Source of the DNA: Castellaniella sp. S9
GTDB lineage: Bacteria; Pseudomonadota; Gammaproteobacteria; Burkholderiales; Burkholderiaceae_B
Direction of reading: 5' to 3'
DNA length: 64,000 bases
NCBI RefSeq assembly: GCF_027257175.1
Contig: NZ_JAPFGD010000008.1
Location: 62,001-126,000, forward strand
Positions 37,881-48,825 of this stretch are shown here, piece after piece. The notes under the pieces are model-generated. The model made no database searches, was not told where the DNA came from, and was given only the letters and a program-made list of their open reading frames with translations. A program made the translations under genes and the position numbers. The first letter of the stretch is position 1. Each line of letters starts with the position of its first letter.

Positions 37881-39278
37881 ATGGCCGAAAGCCGTACCGA
37901 AACCGATTCCATGGGCCCCATCGAGGTGCCCGCCGCACGCTATTGGGGCGCGCAGACCCAGCGCTCGATCCAGAATTTCCCCATCGGCGTGGATCGCTTC
38001 CGGTGGCAGCCCCCGGTGATCCGTGCCCTGGGCATCCTCAAGAAGGCCGCGGCTCAGGCCAATGCCGAACTGGGCGAACTGCCCGCCGACATCGGCGAAC
38101 TCATCGTGCGTGCGGCCGACGAGGTCATCGCCGGCCGGCTCAACGCCGAGTTTCCACTGGTGGTGTTCCAGACCGGATCGGGGACGCAATCCAACATGAA
38201 CGCCAACGAGGTCATCGCCAACCGCGCCATCGAACTGGCCGGCGGCACGATCGGATCCAAGGCGCCCGTGCATCCCAACGATCACGTCAACCGCGGGCAG
38301 TCCTCCAACGACACGTTCCCGACGGCCATGCACATCGCCGTGGCCCAGGAACTCGCGGGGCGGTTTTTCCCGGCCGTGGGCAAGCTGCGTGAAACCCTCG
38401 ATGCCAAGGCCCGCGCCTACCAGGACATCGTCAAGACCGGCCGCACCCACCTGCAGGATGCCACGCCCATCACGCTGGGCCAGGAAATCAGCGCCTGGGT
38501 GGCGCAGATCGACTTCGGCCTGGACGCGGTGCAGGCGGCTCTGCCGGGCATCTACGACCTCGCCATCGGCGGCACGGCCGTGGGCACGGGCCTCAACGCC
38601 CATCCGCGCTTCGGCGATCTGGCGGCGGCGCGCATCGCCGACATCACCGGCCTGCCGTTTCGCAGCGCCGACAATAAATTCTTCGCATTGTCCGCGCACG
38701 ATGCCCTGGTCAACCTGTCGGCGGCGCTGCGCACCCTCGCGGGTGCGCTGATGAAGGTCGCCAACGACGTGCGCTGGCTCGCCAGCGGCCCGCGCTGCGG
38801 CATCGGCGAACTGCTGATTCCGGAAAACGAGCCGGGCTCCTCGATCATGCCGGGCAAGGTCAACCCCACCCAGTGCGAGGCCATGACCATGGTGTGCGTC
38901 CAGGTGTTCGGCAACGATGCCGCGACCGCCTTTGCCGGGTCCCAGGGCAATTTCCAGCTGAACGTCTACAAGCCCGTCATGGTGCACAACGTCCTCGAGA
39001 GCATCGAGCTGCTGGCCGACGCCTGCCTGTCGTTCGACGAGCATTGCGCCGCGGGCATCGAGCCCAATCGTGCGCGCATCGACGAGAACCTGGAAAAGAA
39101 CCTGATGCTGGTGACCGCGCTGAATCGCCACATCGGCTACGACAAGGCGGCCGCCATCGCCAAGAAGGCCCACAAAGAGCACAGCACGCTGCGCGAGGCC
39201 GCCCTCGCGCTGGGATTCCTCAGCGATGCGCAGTACGATGAATGGATCGTCCCCCTGGACATGACCCACCCTAGCTGA
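37881..39278 (+). CDS. fumC: class II fumarate hydratase
   Basis: Iron-free, oxygen-stable fumarase of the TCA cycle. The 465-residue protein has [69 protein letters not shown] and the signature [17 protein letters not shown], whose Ser is the catalytic base. The ATG at 37881 is preceded by AAGGAG. The next gene follows after 7 bp. Confidence 0.97.
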   Translation: MAESRTETDSMGPIEVPAARYWGAQTQRSIQNFPIGVDRFRWQPPVIRALGILKKAAAQANAELGELPADIGELIVRAADEVIAGRLNAEFPLVVFQTGSGTQSNMNANEVIANRAIELAGGTIGSKAPVHPNDHVNRGQSSNDTFPTAMHIAVAQELAGRFFPAVGKLRETLDAKARAYQDIVKTGRTHLQDATPITLGQEISAWVAQIDFGLDAVQAALPGIYDLAIGGTAVGTGLNAHPRFGDLAAARIADITGLPFRSADNKFFALSAHDALVNLSAALRTLAGALMKVANDVRWLASGPRCGIGELLIPENEPGSSIMPGKVNPTQCEAMTMVCVQVFGNDAATAFAGSQGNFQLNVYKPVMVHNVLESIELLADACLSFDEHCAAGIEPNRARIDENLEKNLMLVTALNRHIGYDKAAAIAKKAHKEHSTLREAALALGFLSDAQYDEWIVPLDMTHPS

Positions 39279-39285
39279 GGCCCGC

Positions 39286-39666
39286 ATGAAAACCCCGCCG
39301 GTACGCATCAAGCGCGTTTATGAGGAAGCCGCCGAGGCCGACGGCTTCCGCGTCTTCGTCGACCGCCTGTGGCCGCGCGGGGTCTCCAAGGATGCCTTCC
39401 ACTACGACCTGTGGTGCAAGGACCTCGCCCCCAGTCCGGCGTTGCGCACCTGGTTCGGGCACAAACCCGAGCACTGGGACGGTTTCCGCGAAGGTTACGC
39501 CTCCGAACTCCATGAGGCGGCATGCCAGCGCGCGATGGGCGAGGTGTTTGCCGCGGCCAAGGGACGCCCGATCACGCTGGTCTACGGGGCGCGCGACCCC
39601 GAGCACAACCACGCCTTGATCCTGGCCGAGGAAATGAGCGCCTATGCCAGGCGCCACAAGACCTGA
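39286..39666 (+). CDS. DUF488 family protein (YeaO-like)
   Basis: A 126-residue cytoplasmic protein. RIKRVYEEAAEADGFRVFVD, then RLWPRGVSKD, W.K.LAPS, and LVYGARDPEHNHALILAE are the DUF488/YeaO pattern. The conserved RLWPRG arginines and the late Asp/His suggest a small catalytic or ligand pocket, but no reaction is established. It lies 7 bp after fumC and 13 bp before the NfeD gene. Confidence 0.88.
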   Translation: MKTPPVRIKRVYEEAAEADGFRVFVDRLWPRGVSKDAFHYDLWCKDLAPSPALRTWFGHKPEHWDGFREGYASELHEAACQRAMGEVFAAAKGRPITLVYGARDPEHNHALILAEEMSAYARRHKT

Positions 39667-39679
39667 AGGGGAGGGCGCC

Positions 39680-40033
39680 ATGGTGCTGCTGTATTGGGGG
39701 GCCGACACGATGTGGGTCCTGATTGCCGTCGGGCTGATCCTGCTGCTGGCGGTGGTCCTGGGGATCCAGGCACATCGCATGCGGGTGCTGGGCGGCAACG
39801 AGGAACTGCCCGGCATGCGTGGCGAGGTGACGCAGGCTTCCGATTCGCGGGGCCGCGCCTATGCCTTGGTGCGCGGTGAAATCTGGCGCGTGCATACGCG
39901 CGAGCCCCTCGCCGAGGGCGACGTCGTGCGCGTGCGCGCGGCGCGCGGCCTCACGCTCGAGGTCGAGCGCCTGGGCGAACCTTCCGCGCGGGGCGTCGAC
40001 GAATCTTCCACGAATCAAGGGGGTGGATCATGA
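39680..40033 (+). CDS. NfeD family membrane protein (short form)
   Basis: A 117-residue protein. One hydrophobic span at about residues 10-30 ([18 protein letters not shown]) is followed by an OB-fold NfeD domain ([38 protein letters not shown]). The ATG at 39680 has GGGAGGG in front. It overlaps the slipin ATG by four bases, the classical NfeD-slipin pair, in which NfeD binds and positions the SPFH protein. Confidence 0.85.
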   Translation: MVLLYWGADTMWVLIAVGLILLLAVVLGIQAHRMRVLGGNEELPGMRGEVTQASDSRGRAYALVRGEIWRVHTREPLAEGDVVRVRAARGLTLEVERLGEPSARGVDESSTNQGGGS

Positions 40034-40836
40034 TTTTTCTGGACATGGACGTGGGCCTGAGCATCCTGGTCCTGGTCATCCTGGTGGTGATGCTCTTCAA
40101 GCTGTTCCGGATCCTGCGCGAATATGAACGGGCGGTGATTTTCACGCTGGGCCGCTATACCGCCACCCGCGGGCCCGGCCTGGTCATCGTGATCCCGTTC
40201 CTGCAGCAGATGGTGCGGGTCGACCTGCGGGTGGTGACCATGGATATCCCGCCGCAGGACGTGATCTCGCGCGACAACGTCTCGGTGCAGGTCAGCGCGG
40301 TGGTGTATTTCCGGGTCGTGGCGCCGGAAAAGGCGATCATCCAGGTCGAACATTACCTCGAGGCGACCAGCCAGCTCGCGCAGACCACGCTGCGCGCGGT
40401 GCTGGGCAAGCACGAGCTCGACGAGATGCTGAGCGAGCGCGAAAAACTCAACCACGACGTGCAGGCCATCCTCGACGCCCAGACCGACGGTTGGGGCATC
40501 AAGGTCACGACGGTCGAGATCAAGCACATCGACCTGAACGAAACCATGGTGCGGGCAATGGCGCGGCAGGCGGAGGCGGAACGCGACCGGCGTGCCAAGA
40601 TCATCCACGCCGAGGGCGAGCGCCAGGCCGCGCAGGCCTTGCAGGACGCCGCCCGCACTTTGGCGCAGGAGCCCTCCGCCATGCAGCTGCGCTATCTGCA
40701 GACGCTCACCCAGGTGGCGGGCGACAAGTCCTCGACGCTGGTCTTTCCGGTGCCCATCGACCTGCTGGCGGGCTTCCTCGGCAAGGTCGCGCCGCCGGCC
40801 GGCGGCGAGGATCCATTGGGTACGCCGCGCAATTGA
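40030..40836 (+). CDS. slipin (SPFH/stomatin family) membrane protein
   Basis: A 268-residue inner-membrane scaffold. A hydrophobic N-terminal hairpin ([20 protein letters not shown]) is followed by the SPFH domain: [40 protein letters not shown] and [15 protein letters not shown] coiled coil rich in Ala/Glu/Arg comes next ([20 protein letters not shown]). Slipins form ring oligomers in membrane microdomains and work with NfeD. It is the last gene of the run starting at 36.8 kb or earlier. Confidence 0.93.
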   Translation: MIFLDMDVGLSILVLVILVVMLFKLFRILREYERAVIFTLGRYTATRGPGLVIVIPFLQQMVRVDLRVVTMDIPPQDVISRDNVSVQVSAVVYFRVVAPEKAIIQVEHYLEATSQLAQTTLRAVLGKHELDEMLSEREKLNHDVQAILDAQTDGWGIKVTTVEIKHIDLNETMVRAMARQAEAERDRRAKIIHAEGERQAAQALQDAARTLAQEPSAMQLRYLQTLTQVAGDKSSTLVFPVPIDLLAGFLGKVAPPAGGEDPLGTPRN

Positions 40837-40853
40837 TCCGGCCGCGGGCGCGG

Positions 40854-41342
40854 TCAGTCGGCGGCCGCGGGCTCCTCGCCCAGCAGCTGGCCGATCGCCG
40901 CGCCCACCCGCAGGTCATCGAGCGAGCCGAAGTGGTGCAGGCGGATGTCGCCCGCCTGGTCCAGCACGATGAGGCTGGGGGTGCCCTGCAGCCGGTAGGC
41001 CTGCATGGTGAGCGGTATGGGGTTGCCCTTGGGATCGGTCATGTCGATACCGACCGGGAAGGTGATCCGGTATTCGTGCAGGAAGGCCTTCAGGGCGACC
41101 TCGCCCATGGCCTCGTGGTGCTCGAAGACCGTATGCAGGCCGATCACGCGCACGCGTCCCCGCGGAAACGCGTTGTGGATCGCCTTGGCCTGCGGGATGC
41201 CGTGGGATACGCATCCGGGGCACAGCATCTGGAAGGCATGCAGCACGACGACCGAGCCTTTCAGGCTTTCGAGGTCCAGGGGCTCGTCGGTGTTCAGCCA
41301 CCGGCCGACCTGCAGGGCGGGCGCATGTTCGTAGTAGGGCAT
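40854..41342 (-). CDS. redoxin domain protein (TlpA/peroxiredoxin-like)
   Basis: A 162-residue thioredoxin-fold protein with no signal peptide. The redox motif is CPGC in VVVLHAFQMLCPGCVSHGIP, and the cis-proline segment QGTPSLIVLDQAGDIRLHH is typical of TlpA-like reductases. The unusual CPGC pair allows a dithiol-disulfide cycle. It is convergent with the slipin gene and divergent from the cytochrome c gene. The partner is unknown. Confidence 0.82.
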   Translation of the reverse strand: MPYYEHAPALQVGRWLNTDEPLDLESLKGSVVVLHAFQMLCPGCVSHGIPQAKAIHNAFPRGRVRVIGLHTVFEHHEAMGEVALKAFLHEYRITFPVGIDMTDPKGNPIPLTMQAYRLQGTPSLIVLDQAGDIRLHHFGSLDDLRVGAAIGQLLGEEPAAAD

Positions 41343-41566
41343 GAAGAACTCCGTGAAAGCGGCTGTCCGGACCCGGGGGCCGTGGACCTCATGCTTATCA
41401 TAAGTCCCGCGCCGTGTCAGGGAAAGCTTACGCTCAGTACTGATATTTTGCCTCCCGCCCCGACCGGCATGGTGTAATGACCGAAGCGCCCGACGCCCTG
41501 CTGCGGACGGGTGGCTTATACTGATTCGAACCTTTCCAAGAACGACTTCATTCCCGGAGATTCACA

Positions 41567-41899
41567 ATGAAGCTACCCGCGATCGCCCTGTGCGCATCCC
41601 TCCTGGCGATGGGCGGTGCCGCACACGCGGCGCCCGATTACGCCCAGGTCAAGGACATCCTCACCAAGAACGCCTGTCTGGCCTGTCACGCCGTCGACAA
41701 GAAGGTCATCGGTCCCGCCTACCAAGACGTCGCGGCCAAGCGCAAGGGCGAGGCCGATGCCGCCGAGGTCTTGACCAAGCACATCCGCTCGGGCAGTTCG
41801 GGGGTCTATGGGCCGATCCCGATGCCCCCCAATGCGGGCATTTCGGACGCCGATATCCAGACTGTCGTCGAATGGCTGATCGCGGGCGCGCCCCACTAA
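41567..41899 (+). CDS. class I cytochrome c (c551/c-552 type)
   Basis: A 110-residue periplasmic electron carrier. The signal peptide KLPAIALCASLLAMGGAAHA is cut before APDYAQVKDIL. CLACH binds heme covalently, and the axial Met is in YGPIPMPPN, as in Pseudomonas-type c551. The CGGAG ribosome site precedes the ATG. An intrinsic terminator follows at once, so it is a single-gene unit. It likely donates electrons to a terminal oxidase or peroxidase. Confidence 0.94.
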   Translation: MKLPAIALCASLLAMGGAAHAAPDYAQVKDILTKNACLACHAVDKKVIGPAYQDVAAKRKGEADAAEVLTKHIRSGSSGVYGPIPMPPNAGISDADIQTVVEWLIAGAPH

Positions 41900-41916
41900 A
41901 GGCGGCGCCGTGGACG

Positions 41917-41960
41917 ACCCTGTGCCGGCCGTGTGTCCCAGGGCCCGCACAGGGTTTTTC
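41917..41960 (+). terminator. intrinsic terminator after cytochrome c
   Basis: ACCCTGTGC pairs with GCACAGGGT across a GC-rich loop, and the stem runs directly into TTTTTCATTTT. A full Rho-independent terminator. Confidence 0.85.
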
Positions 41961-41992
41961 ATTTTGACATCAATGACATATTCAGGCGCACC

Positions 41993-44860
41993 ATGAAGAG
42001 AGCACACCCCATCGCCGGGCTGGAGCCCCAGTCCATTTCCATCGAGGTCCTCCAGGAAAAGTACGCCAAGGGCACGGAATCCAGCATCACCGAGATCCAG
42101 CAGCGCGTGGCGCGCGCGCTGGCGGCGGTGGAAAAGCCCTCCCGCCGCAAGCACTTCCAGGCCCTGTTCCTCGAGGCCCAGCAACGGGGATTCATTCCGG
42201 CGGGGCGGATCAATTCGGCGGCGGGCACCGACCTGTCGGCCACCCTCATCAATTGCTTCGTCCAGCCGGTGGGCGATTCGGTGTCGGCCGCGGTGGACGG
42301 CCGCCCGGGCATTTACGATGCCCTGCAGAAGGCCGCCGAGACCATGCGCCGCGGTGGCGGCGTCGGCTATGATTTCAGCCACATCCGGCCGGCGGGCGCG
42401 GCGGTCAAGGGCACGGCCTCCAAGGCTTCCGGGCCGGTCTCGTACATGCGCGTCTTCGACCGCTCCTGCGAGACCGTCGAGTCGGCGGGCGCCCGGCGCG
42501 GCGCGCAGATGGGCGTGCTCAGCGTCACCCATCCCGACATCGAGGCCTTCGTGCGCGCCAAGCAGACCAGCGGCGAGCTCACCAATTTCAACGTCTCGGT
42601 CAGCGTCACCGACGCGTTCATGCGCGCCGTCGAGGCCGATGCCGCCTTTCCCCTCACGCATCCGGCCGAACCGGGCACGGACCTGCTGGCGGCCGGCGCC
42701 CGAAGGCGCGAGGACGGCCTGTGGGTCTACAAGGAAATCCGCGCGCGCGACCTGTGGGACGAGATCATGCGCTCGACCTACGACTATGCCGAACCCGGCG
42801 TGCTGTTCCACGACCAGATCAACCGCGAAAACAATCTGCACTATATCGAGGTGCTGGAGGCCACCAATCCCTGCGGCGAGCAGCCCCTGCCGGGGTATGG
42901 CTGCTGCTGCCTGGGTTCGATCGACCTGACGCGCTTCGTGCGCAATCCCTTCGGCTTCGACGGCGATCCCGAGGTCGACTGGGAGGGCCTCGCCGAGGTC
43001 ACGGGCCTGGCCGTACGGATGCTGGACAACGTCCTGGACGCCACGGTGTGGCCGCTGCCCGAGCAGGCCGCCGAGGCCGCCAACAAGCGCCGGGTGGGCC
43101 TGGGCGTGACCGGCCTGGGCGATGCCTTGATCATGCTGCGCCTGGCCTATGACAGCGACGAGGCCCGTCGGCTGGCGGGCCGCTTCGCGCGCGAGGTGGC
43201 CGAGGCCGCCTACCGGGCCTCGGTGGCCCTCGCCCAGGAACGCGGCGCCTTTCCGCTCTTCGAGGCCGAGCCCTACCTGGCCAGCGGCTTTGCCCAACGC
43301 CTGCCCGAGGATATCCGGCAGGCGATCCGCGACCATGGGATCCGCAACAGCCACCTGACGTCCATCGCGCCGACCGGCACGATTTCGCTGGCTTTCGCCG
43401 ACAATGCCTCCAACGGCATCGAGCCGCCGTTTTCCTGGACCTACACCCGCACCAAGCGCATGGCCGATGGCGGCAAACAGGACTATGTGGTCGAGGACCA
43501 TGCCTATCGCCTGTACCGCCTGATGGGCGGCGACGTGTCCGCGGGCCTGCCGCCGTATTTCCGCACCGCGCTCGAGATCTCGGCGCAGGATCACGCCATG
43601 ATGGTGGCGGCCGTCAAGGACCACGTCGATGCGGCGATCTCCAAGACCGTCAACGTCGCGGTCGACTATCCCTACGAGGATTTCAAGGACCTCTACCTGC
43701 AGGCCTGGAAGCTCGGCCTGAAAGGCATCACCACCTACCGTCCCAGCGGCAAGCGCGCCGCCGTCCTGTCGGTCGCGCCCGTCGTCGAGGCGCCCCAGCC
43801 CGAGGCGATCCTGCTGTCCGAGGCCGACCGCCGCCTGGTGCTCAAGCGCACCATCGAGCCGGTGTTGAACAGCCTGCGCTGGCCCAGCCGCCCGCGCCTG
43901 CCGCGCGGCGCCTCGGCATGGGCGTCGGACACGATCGAAACCCCCGACGGCAGTTTTGTGGTGTTCGTCTCGGACCTGACCCGGCGGCCCTTCGAGGTCT
44001 GGGTCAACGGCGCGCGCCCGCCGCGCGGCCTGGGGTCGGTCGCCAAGATGCTCAGCCTGGACATGTACACCGACGACACGCCGTGGCTCAACCGCAAGCT
44101 CGAGGTCCTGGCGCGCACCAACGGCGGCTCGCCCTTCCAGATCACCGACCCTGAAACGGGCGAACCCGTGTGGATGCCCTCGACGGTGGCCGCGCTGGCG
44201 CGCCTGGTGGGTTTCCGCCACCGCAGCCTGGGCATCGACCACGATGGCGGCGGGGACTCGGCCATGATGGACGCCCTGATCGCCCCGCGCGAACCCAAGA
44301 CCGGCACCGACGGCACCATGGGCTGGATCTGCGACGTGCTCAATCCGGTGACGGGCGACGACTTCGTGTTGATGATGAAGGAATTGCGGATGCCCGACGG
44401 CTCGACGCGCCCGTACTCCGTGTGGGGGGCGGGCAAGTTCCCGCGCGCCTTCGAGGGCTTGTTCAAGCTGCTCAGCCTGGACATGCGCATCGTCGATCCC
44501 GCCTGGATCGCCATGAAACTGCGCAAGCTCCTGAAATATGCCGAACCTCAAGGCGACTTCCTGGCGCGCGTGCCGGGCAGCGACAAGTCCGCCTCCTTCC
44601 CCTCCACCGAGGCCTACATCGCCCGCCTGGTCATCCACCGCTACGCGATGCTGGGCATCCTGGACGAGCAGGGCGAACCCCTGGAACAGATGGGCGTCGT
44701 GCAGGCCGAAACCGACGAGGGTGCGCCGCGTGCCCCGCAGTCCGAGGCCCTGGTCGCCATGGTCGGCGCCGAATGCCCCGAATGCCACCTGCACCGCGTC
44801 ATCAAGAAAGACGGCTGCCAGTTCTGCACCCATTGCGGGTATCAGGGGGTGTGTGGATGA
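41993..44860 (+). CDS. nrdJ: adenosylcobalamin-dependent (class II) ribonucleotide reductase
   Basis: Reduces ribonucleotides to deoxyribonucleotides with coenzyme B12, independent of oxygen. The 955-residue protein shows [20 protein letters not shown] (first redox Cys), [50 protein letters not shown] (radical Cys) and [18 protein letters not shown]. The C-terminal third has two TSCPD-like repeats (near [20 protein letters not shown] and [20 protein letters not shown]) and a zinc ribbon with the thiol pair at the very end ([22 protein letters not shown]). The ATG at 41993 is chosen over an upstream frame lying inside the terminator. A perfect hairpin overlaps its stop. Confidence 0.95.
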   Translation: MKRAHPIAGLEPQSISIEVLQEKYAKGTESSITEIQQRVARALAAVEKPSRRKHFQALFLEAQQRGFIPAGRINSAAGTDLSATLINCFVQPVGDSVSAAVDGRPGIYDALQKAAETMRRGGGVGYDFSHIRPAGAAVKGTASKASGPVSYMRVFDRSCETVESAGARRGAQMGVLSVTHPDIEAFVRAKQTSGELTNFNVSVSVTDAFMRAVEADAAFPLTHPAEPGTDLLAAGARRREDGLWVYKEIRARDLWDEIMRSTYDYAEPGVLFHDQINRENNLHYIEVLEATNPCGEQPLPGYGCCCLGSIDLTRFVRNPFGFDGDPEVDWEGLAEVTGLAVRMLDNVLDATVWPLPEQAAEAANKRRVGLGVTGLGDALIMLRLAYDSDEARRLAGRFAREVAEAAYRASVALAQERGAFPLFEAEPYLASGFAQRLPEDIRQAIRDHGIRNSHLTSIAPTGTISLAFADNASNGIEPPFSWTYTRTKRMADGGKQDYVVEDHAYRLYRLMGGDVSAGLPPYFRTALEISAQDHAMMVAAVKDHVDAAISKTVNVAVDYPYEDFKDLYLQAWKLGLKGITTYRPSGKRAAVLSVAPVVEAPQPEAILLSEADRRLVLKRTIEPVLNSLRWPSRPRLPRGASAWASDTIETPDGSFVVFVSDLTRRPFEVWVNGARPPRGLGSVAKMLSLDMYTDDTPWLNRKLEVLARTNGGSPFQITDPETGEPVWMPSTVAALARLVGFRHRSLGIDHDGGGDSAMMDALIAPREPKTGTDGTMGWICDVLNPVTGDDFVLMMKELRMPDGSTRPYSVWGAGKFPRAFEGLFKLLSLDMRIVDPAWIAMKLRKLLKYAEPQGDFLARVPGSDKSASFPSTEAYIARLVIHRYAMLGILDEQGEPLEQMGVVQAETDEGAPRAPQSEALVAMVGAECPECHLHRVIKKDGCQFCTHCGYQGVCG

Positions 44861-44908
44861 AACAGGCACGGAATGGTCCCTGCGGACCATTCCGTGCCTG
44901 TTTCATCC
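44855..44908. repeat. perfect 25-bp inverted repeat over the nrdJ stop codon
   Basis: Arms 44855-44879 and 44884-44908 are exact reverse complements with a four-base CTGC loop. The nrdJ TGA lies in the left arm. Neither side ends in a U tract (UUUCAUCC on the plus strand). It is probably a 3' end or transcription barrier between nrdJ and nadB. Confidence 0.8.
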
Positions 44909-44910
44909 GA

Positions 44911-44926
44911 GCGGCCTGCAGGCCGC
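44911..44926. repeat. 16-bp perfect palindrome
   Basis: GCGGCCTGCAGGCCGC lies two bases after the large nrdJ hairpin. It may extend the termination structure or bind a dimeric protein. No function is known. Confidence 0.45.
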
Positions 44927-45020
44927 GAGGTGGACAGCCGCTTCGGCTTGAGACCTCCCGCACCAACACTCACCCCAGAGGTGTCATAATCCGGTCACCA
45001 TTCCGAACGCACACCCCACG

Positions 45021-46661
45021 ATGAACCACGCATACGATGTATTGATCGTCGGCAGCGGCCTGGCGGGCCTGACTGTCGCCCTGCATCTGGCCGCCGACAA
45101 GAAAGTCGCGGTCCTGTCCAAGAAGGCCCTGCTCGACGGCGCCAGCAACTGGGCGCAGGGCGGAATTGCCGCGGTGCTCGATTCCCAGGACAGCCATGAC
45201 GACCACATTGCCGACACGCTGGTGGCCGGCGCGGGCCTGTGCGACGAGGCCGCCACCCGCGCCATCGTCGAGGGCGGACGTTCGGCGATCGACTGGCTCA
45301 TCGACCTCGGGGTGCCGTTCACGCCCGACCAGGGCGCCGAACTGGGCTTTCACCTGACCCGCGAGGGCGGCCACAGCCAGCGCCGCATCATCCACGCCGC
45401 CGACGAGACCGGCCACCTCGTGCAACTCACCCTCGAGCAGCAGGTGCGCGCGCACCGCAACATCACGCTGCTCGAGCGCCATTCCGCCGTGGAGCTCATC
45501 ACCAGCCGGATCCTGGGCGGCAGCAAAACGCCCGGCGAGGCCTGCGCGCCCGCGCGCTGCCTGGGCGCCTACGTGTACGACGAGGACCGCGACATCGTGC
45601 ACACCATTCTGGCCTCGCAGGTGGTCCTCGCCACGGGCGGCGCGGGCAAGGTCTACCTGCATACCAGCAACCCCGACACCTCCACCGGCGACGGCATCGC
45701 CATGGCGTGGCGCGCGGGCTGCCGGGTGGCCAATATGGAGTTCATGCAATTCCATCCCACCTGCATGTACCACCCCAAGGCGAAATCGTTCCTGATTTCC
45801 GAGGCGCTGCGGGGCGAGGGCGGGGTGCTGCGGCTGCCCGCCGGGGCGGGCGCCGAGGCGGGCAAGCGCTTCATGCAGTGGCACGACGAGCGTCTGGAGC
45901 TCGCGCCGCGCGACGTGGTGGCGCGCGCCATCGATTTCGAAATCAAGAAGCACGGCCTCACCCATGTCGAGCTCGACATCAGCCACCGTCCGCCCGAGTT
46001 CATCCGCGAGCATTTCCCCACGATCCACGCGCGCTGCCTGGAGTTCGGCATCGACATGACGCGCGAACCCATCCCGGTGGTGCCCGCCATGCATTTCACC
46101 TGCGGGGGCGTGGTCATCGATCTGAACGGGTGCACCGATATCCCGGGCCTGTATGCCGTCGGTGAAACGGGTTACACCGGGCTGCATGGCGCCAATCGCC
46201 TGGCCAGCAATTCCCTGCTCGAATGCCTGGTGATCGGGCGCAACGTGGCGCACGACATCGATCGCCGCGAGGACGCGCCGCCCCATGCGCCCAGCGAGGT
46301 GCCGGCCTGGGACGACAGCCGCGCGCGGGACTCCTCCGAGGCGGTCTTGGTGACGCATGCCTGGGACGAGGTGCGGCGCCTCATGTGGAACTACGTCGGC
46401 ATCGTGCGCAGCCAGAAACGCCTGGGTCGTGCACGCCAGCGCATCGCGATGCTGGAGCAGGAGATCGAGGATTACTACCAGGCCCACCGCGTGACCAGCG
46501 ACCTGCTGGAATGCCGCAACCTGGTCCAGGTGGCGGCCCTGGTGGTGGGCAGCGCACTGCTGCGCAAGGAAAGCCGGGGCCTGCACTATTGCATGGATTT
46601 TCCCTGGATGCTGCCCAAGGCCTTGCCCACCGTCCTCACGCCCGAGGAAGGCTTCCGCTAG
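45021..46661 (+). CDS. nadB: L-aspartate oxidase
   Basis: First step of NAD synthesis: oxidises aspartate to iminoaspartate with FAD. The 546-residue protein has YDVLIVGSGLAGLTVALHLA, the family segment SNWAQGGIAAVL, GGHSQRRIIHAADETGHLV, ATGGAGKVYLHTSNPDTSTG and YAVGETGYTGLHGANRLASN. The C-terminal helical domain, with RVTSDLLECRNLVQVA, is present. It converges on nadC with a six-base gap. NadA supplies the next step. Confidence 0.97.
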   Translation: MNHAYDVLIVGSGLAGLTVALHLAADKKVAVLSKKALLDGASNWAQGGIAAVLDSQDSHDDHIADTLVAGAGLCDEAATRAIVEGGRSAIDWLIDLGVPFTPDQGAELGFHLTREGGHSQRRIIHAADETGHLVQLTLEQQVRAHRNITLLERHSAVELITSRILGGSKTPGEACAPARCLGAYVYDEDRDIVHTILASQVVLATGGAGKVYLHTSNPDTSTGDGIAMAWRAGCRVANMEFMQFHPTCMYHPKAKSFLISEALRGEGGVLRLPAGAGAEAGKRFMQWHDERLELAPRDVVARAIDFEIKKHGLTHVELDISHRPPEFIREHFPTIHARCLEFGIDMTREPIPVVPAMHFTCGGVVIDLNGCTDIPGLYAVGETGYTGLHGANRLASNSLLECLVIGRNVAHDIDRREDAPPHAPSEVPAWDDSRARDSSEAVLVTHAWDEVRRLMWNYVGIVRSQKRLGRARQRIAMLEQEIEDYYQAHRVTSDLLECRNLVQVAALVVGSALLRKESRGLHYCMDFPWMLPKALPTVLTPEEGFR

Positions 46662-46667
46662 GGATCC

Positions 46668-47570
46668 TCAGACGATGCGCATGGAATAGTCGATGGCCTT
46701 GAGGTCCTTGGTCAGGCTGCCGATCGAGATGCGATCCACGCCGGTCAGGGCGATGGCGCGTATGGTGTCGTGGGTGATGCCGCCCGAGGCTTCGAGCAGG
46801 GCGCGCCCGCGGTTGACGCGCACGGCGTCGGCGAGATCCGCCAGGCTGAAGTTGTCCAGCAGGACAGAAACCGCACCCGCCTCGAGCGCCTGATTCAATT
46901 CATCGAGCGTTTCCACCTCGATCTGGATCGGCACGTCGTGCGGCAAGGCCATGGCGGCGCGCAGGACGGGCCCGATGCCGCCGGCTGCGGCGATGTGGTT
47001 TTCCTTGATCAGCACCCCGTCATACAGCGCCAGGCGCTGGTTGCGTCCGCCGCCGACCCGGACTGCGTATTTCTGGCCCAGCCGCAGGCCCGGCAGGGTC
47101 TTGCGGGTATCGAGGACGGCGGCGCGCGTGCCGGCGATCAGGTCCACGTAGCGCCGGGTGGCCGTGGCCACGCCGGAGAACATCTGCAGGAAGTTGAGCG
47201 CGGTGCGCTCGGCGGTCAGCAATGCGCGCGCCGGGCCGCGCAGCCGGCACACCGTCGAACCGGGCGCCATGAGGTCGCCCTCGGCATGATCCCAGTCGAT
47301 GCGTATGCCGTCGTCGACGCGGCGCATGACGGCCTCGAACCAGGGCGCGCCGCACAGCACCGCCGCCTCGCGCACGATGACCCGGGCGTCGTCGATCCGG
47401 CCGGCGGGAATCAGCAGGCCCGTGACGTCGCCCTCGCCGACGTCCTCGGCCAGCGCGCGGTCGACGTTGGCGTCGAAGGCGGCCTGGAGATCGGGCGGGA
47501 AGGGGGCGTAGGGGTTGCGCAGCGTGGAGCCCGGCGCGTGCGCCGGGGCGCCTTCGTGTGGCGCGTTCAT
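46668..47570 (-). CDS. nadC: quinolinate phosphoribosyltransferase (decarboxylating)
   Basis: Converts quinolinate and PRPP to nicotinate mononucleotide. The 300-residue protein has [64 protein letters not shown]-type [20 protein letters not shown] and the late [20 protein letters not shown]. The ATG at 47570 overlaps the nadA stop by four bases, giving a coupled nadA-nadC pair on the minus strand. Confidence 0.97.
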   Translation of the reverse strand: MNAPHEGAPAHAPGSTLRNPYAPFPPDLQAAFDANVDRALAEDVGEGDVTGLLIPAGRIDDARVIVREAAVLCGAPWFEAVMRRVDDGIRIDWDHAEGDLMAPGSTVCRLRGPARALLTAERTALNFLQMFSGVATATRRYVDLIAGTRAAVLDTRKTLPGLRLGQKYAVRVGGGRNQRLALYDGVLIKENHIAAAGGIGPVLRAAMALPHDVPIQIEVETLDELNQALEAGAVSVLLDNFSLADLADAVRVNRGRALLEASGGITHDTIRAIALTGVDRISIGSLTKDLKAIDYSMRIV

Positions 47571-48703
47571 GCGGGGCCGACGCCTGAGAACAGCGCCTGC
47601 TCGCGGGCCAGGTCGGGGCCGGGCAGCACCTTGCGGCCGCGCTGCGCCGCAAAATCCAGCATGCGGTCGATGCAGACCTTGGCCTGCCGGCCCAGGGCCG
47701 GATCCAGCTGGACCTCGTTGTGGCCGAATTCCAGCGAATCGGCCAGGCCCTTGAGCGAATTCATGGCCATCCACGGGCAGTGCGCGCAGCTCTTGCAGGT
47801 GGCCGACTCGCCGGCCGTGGGGGCGGCGAGGAAGACCTTGTCCGGGGCGGCCTGGCGCATCTTGTGCAGCAGGCCCTGGTCGGTCGCGACGATGAAGGTC
47901 GACGCCGAGGATTCCTGGACGGCGGCCAGCAGGCGCGACGTCGATCCGACCACGTCGGCCTGGGCGACGACCGATGCGGGCGATTCCGGATGCACGAGGA
48001 CCAGCGCGTCGGGGTGTTCCTCGCGCAGCAGATCGAGTTCGACGCCCTTGAATTCGTCGTGCACCAGACAGGATCCCTGCCACAGGACCATGTCGGCACC
48101 CGTCTGGCGCTGGATGTAGCCCCCCAGGTGGCGGTCCGGCGCCCACAGGATCTTGTGTCCCTGGCGATGGAGTTCGGCGACGATGTCCAGGCCGATCGAC
48201 GAGGTCACCATCCAGTCGGCCTGCGCCTTGACCGCGGCGCTGGTGTTGGCATAGACCACCACGATGCGATCGGGATGCTGGGCGCGGAACTGCCTGAAAG
48301 CGATAGGGTCGCAGCCGAGGTCCAGCGAACAGGTCGCATCCAGGTCGGGCATGAGGATGCGTTTTTCCGGGCTGAGGATCTTGGCGGTCTCGCCCATGAA
48401 GCGCACGCCGGCCACGACCAGGGTCCGTGCCGGATGGTCGCGCCCGAAGCGCGCCATTTCAAGTGAATCCGATACGCAGCCGCCGGTTTCCTCGGCCAGA
48501 TCCTGGATATCGGAATCCACGTAGTAGTGCGCGACCAGCACGGCATCGCGGGCCTCGAGCAACGCGCGGATGCGGTTTTTCTGGAACTCGCGCTCGTCTG
48601 CGGACAGCGGCGGATTGACCCGGGCCCAGGCCTCGGCCACGGTGATGGCGCCCGAGGCCATGTCGGGCTGGTCGAATTCGATGATCTTGTTGCGGGACGA
48701 CAT
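47567..48703 (-). CDS. nadA: quinolinate synthase
   Basis: Condenses iminoaspartate with dihydroxyacetone phosphate to quinolinate using a [4Fe-4S] cluster. The 378-residue protein has [20 protein letters not shown], the cysteine segments [14 protein letters not shown] and [11 protein letters not shown], and the late [13 protein letters not shown]. The ATG at 48703 gives [13 protein letters not shown]; an in-frame ATG pair at 48742 would add 13 residues, and neither start has a clear ribosome site. It is divergent from the riboswitch-controlled exporter gene. Confidence 0.96.
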   Translation of the reverse strand: MSSRNKIIEFDQPDMASGAITVAEAWARVNPPLSADEREFQKNRIRALLEARDAVLVAHYYVDSDIQDLAEETGGCVSDSLEMARFGRDHPARTLVVAGVRFMGETAKILSPEKRILMPDLDATCSLDLGCDPIAFRQFRAQHPDRIVVVYANTSAAVKAQADWMVTSSIGLDIVAELHRQGHKILWAPDRHLGGYIQRQTGADMVLWQGSCLVHDEFKGVELDLLREEHPDALVLVHPESPASVVAQADVVGSTSRLLAAVQESSASTFIVATDQGLLHKMRQAAPDKVFLAAPTAGESATCKSCAHCPWMAMNSLKGLADSLEFGHNEVQLDPALGRQAKVCIDRMLDFAAQRGRKVLPGPDLAREQALFSGVGPA

Positions 48704-48806
48704 GATGTGCAAAGAAATTGACGCGGGGGTAACACCCATCATACGTCAAAAGAGGGAGTCAGCGCCGCGCGGACGCCATCGGCCGTAGGGATATCGCCGG
48801 ACGCGC

Positions 48807-48812
48807 TATAAT
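48807..48812 (+). promoter_or_regulatory. -10 box upstream of the manganese riboswitch
   Basis: A perfect TATAAT lies about 20 bp before the riboswitch core. I found no good -35 hexamer at 16-18 bp, so the promoter may be weak or activated. Confidence 0.5.
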
Positions 48813-48825
48813 CCGCCCGCACCCG

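Noticed and set aside
41900-41992. A cobalamin riboswitch in front of nrdJ
   Set aside because: The gap is only about 90 bp, is mostly the cytochrome c terminator, and lacks a B12-box-like sequence.
41573-44890. A 1105-residue minus-strand ORF opposite nrdJ
   Set aside because: It is a high-GC shadow frame; the plus strand encodes a clear class II ribonucleotide reductase.
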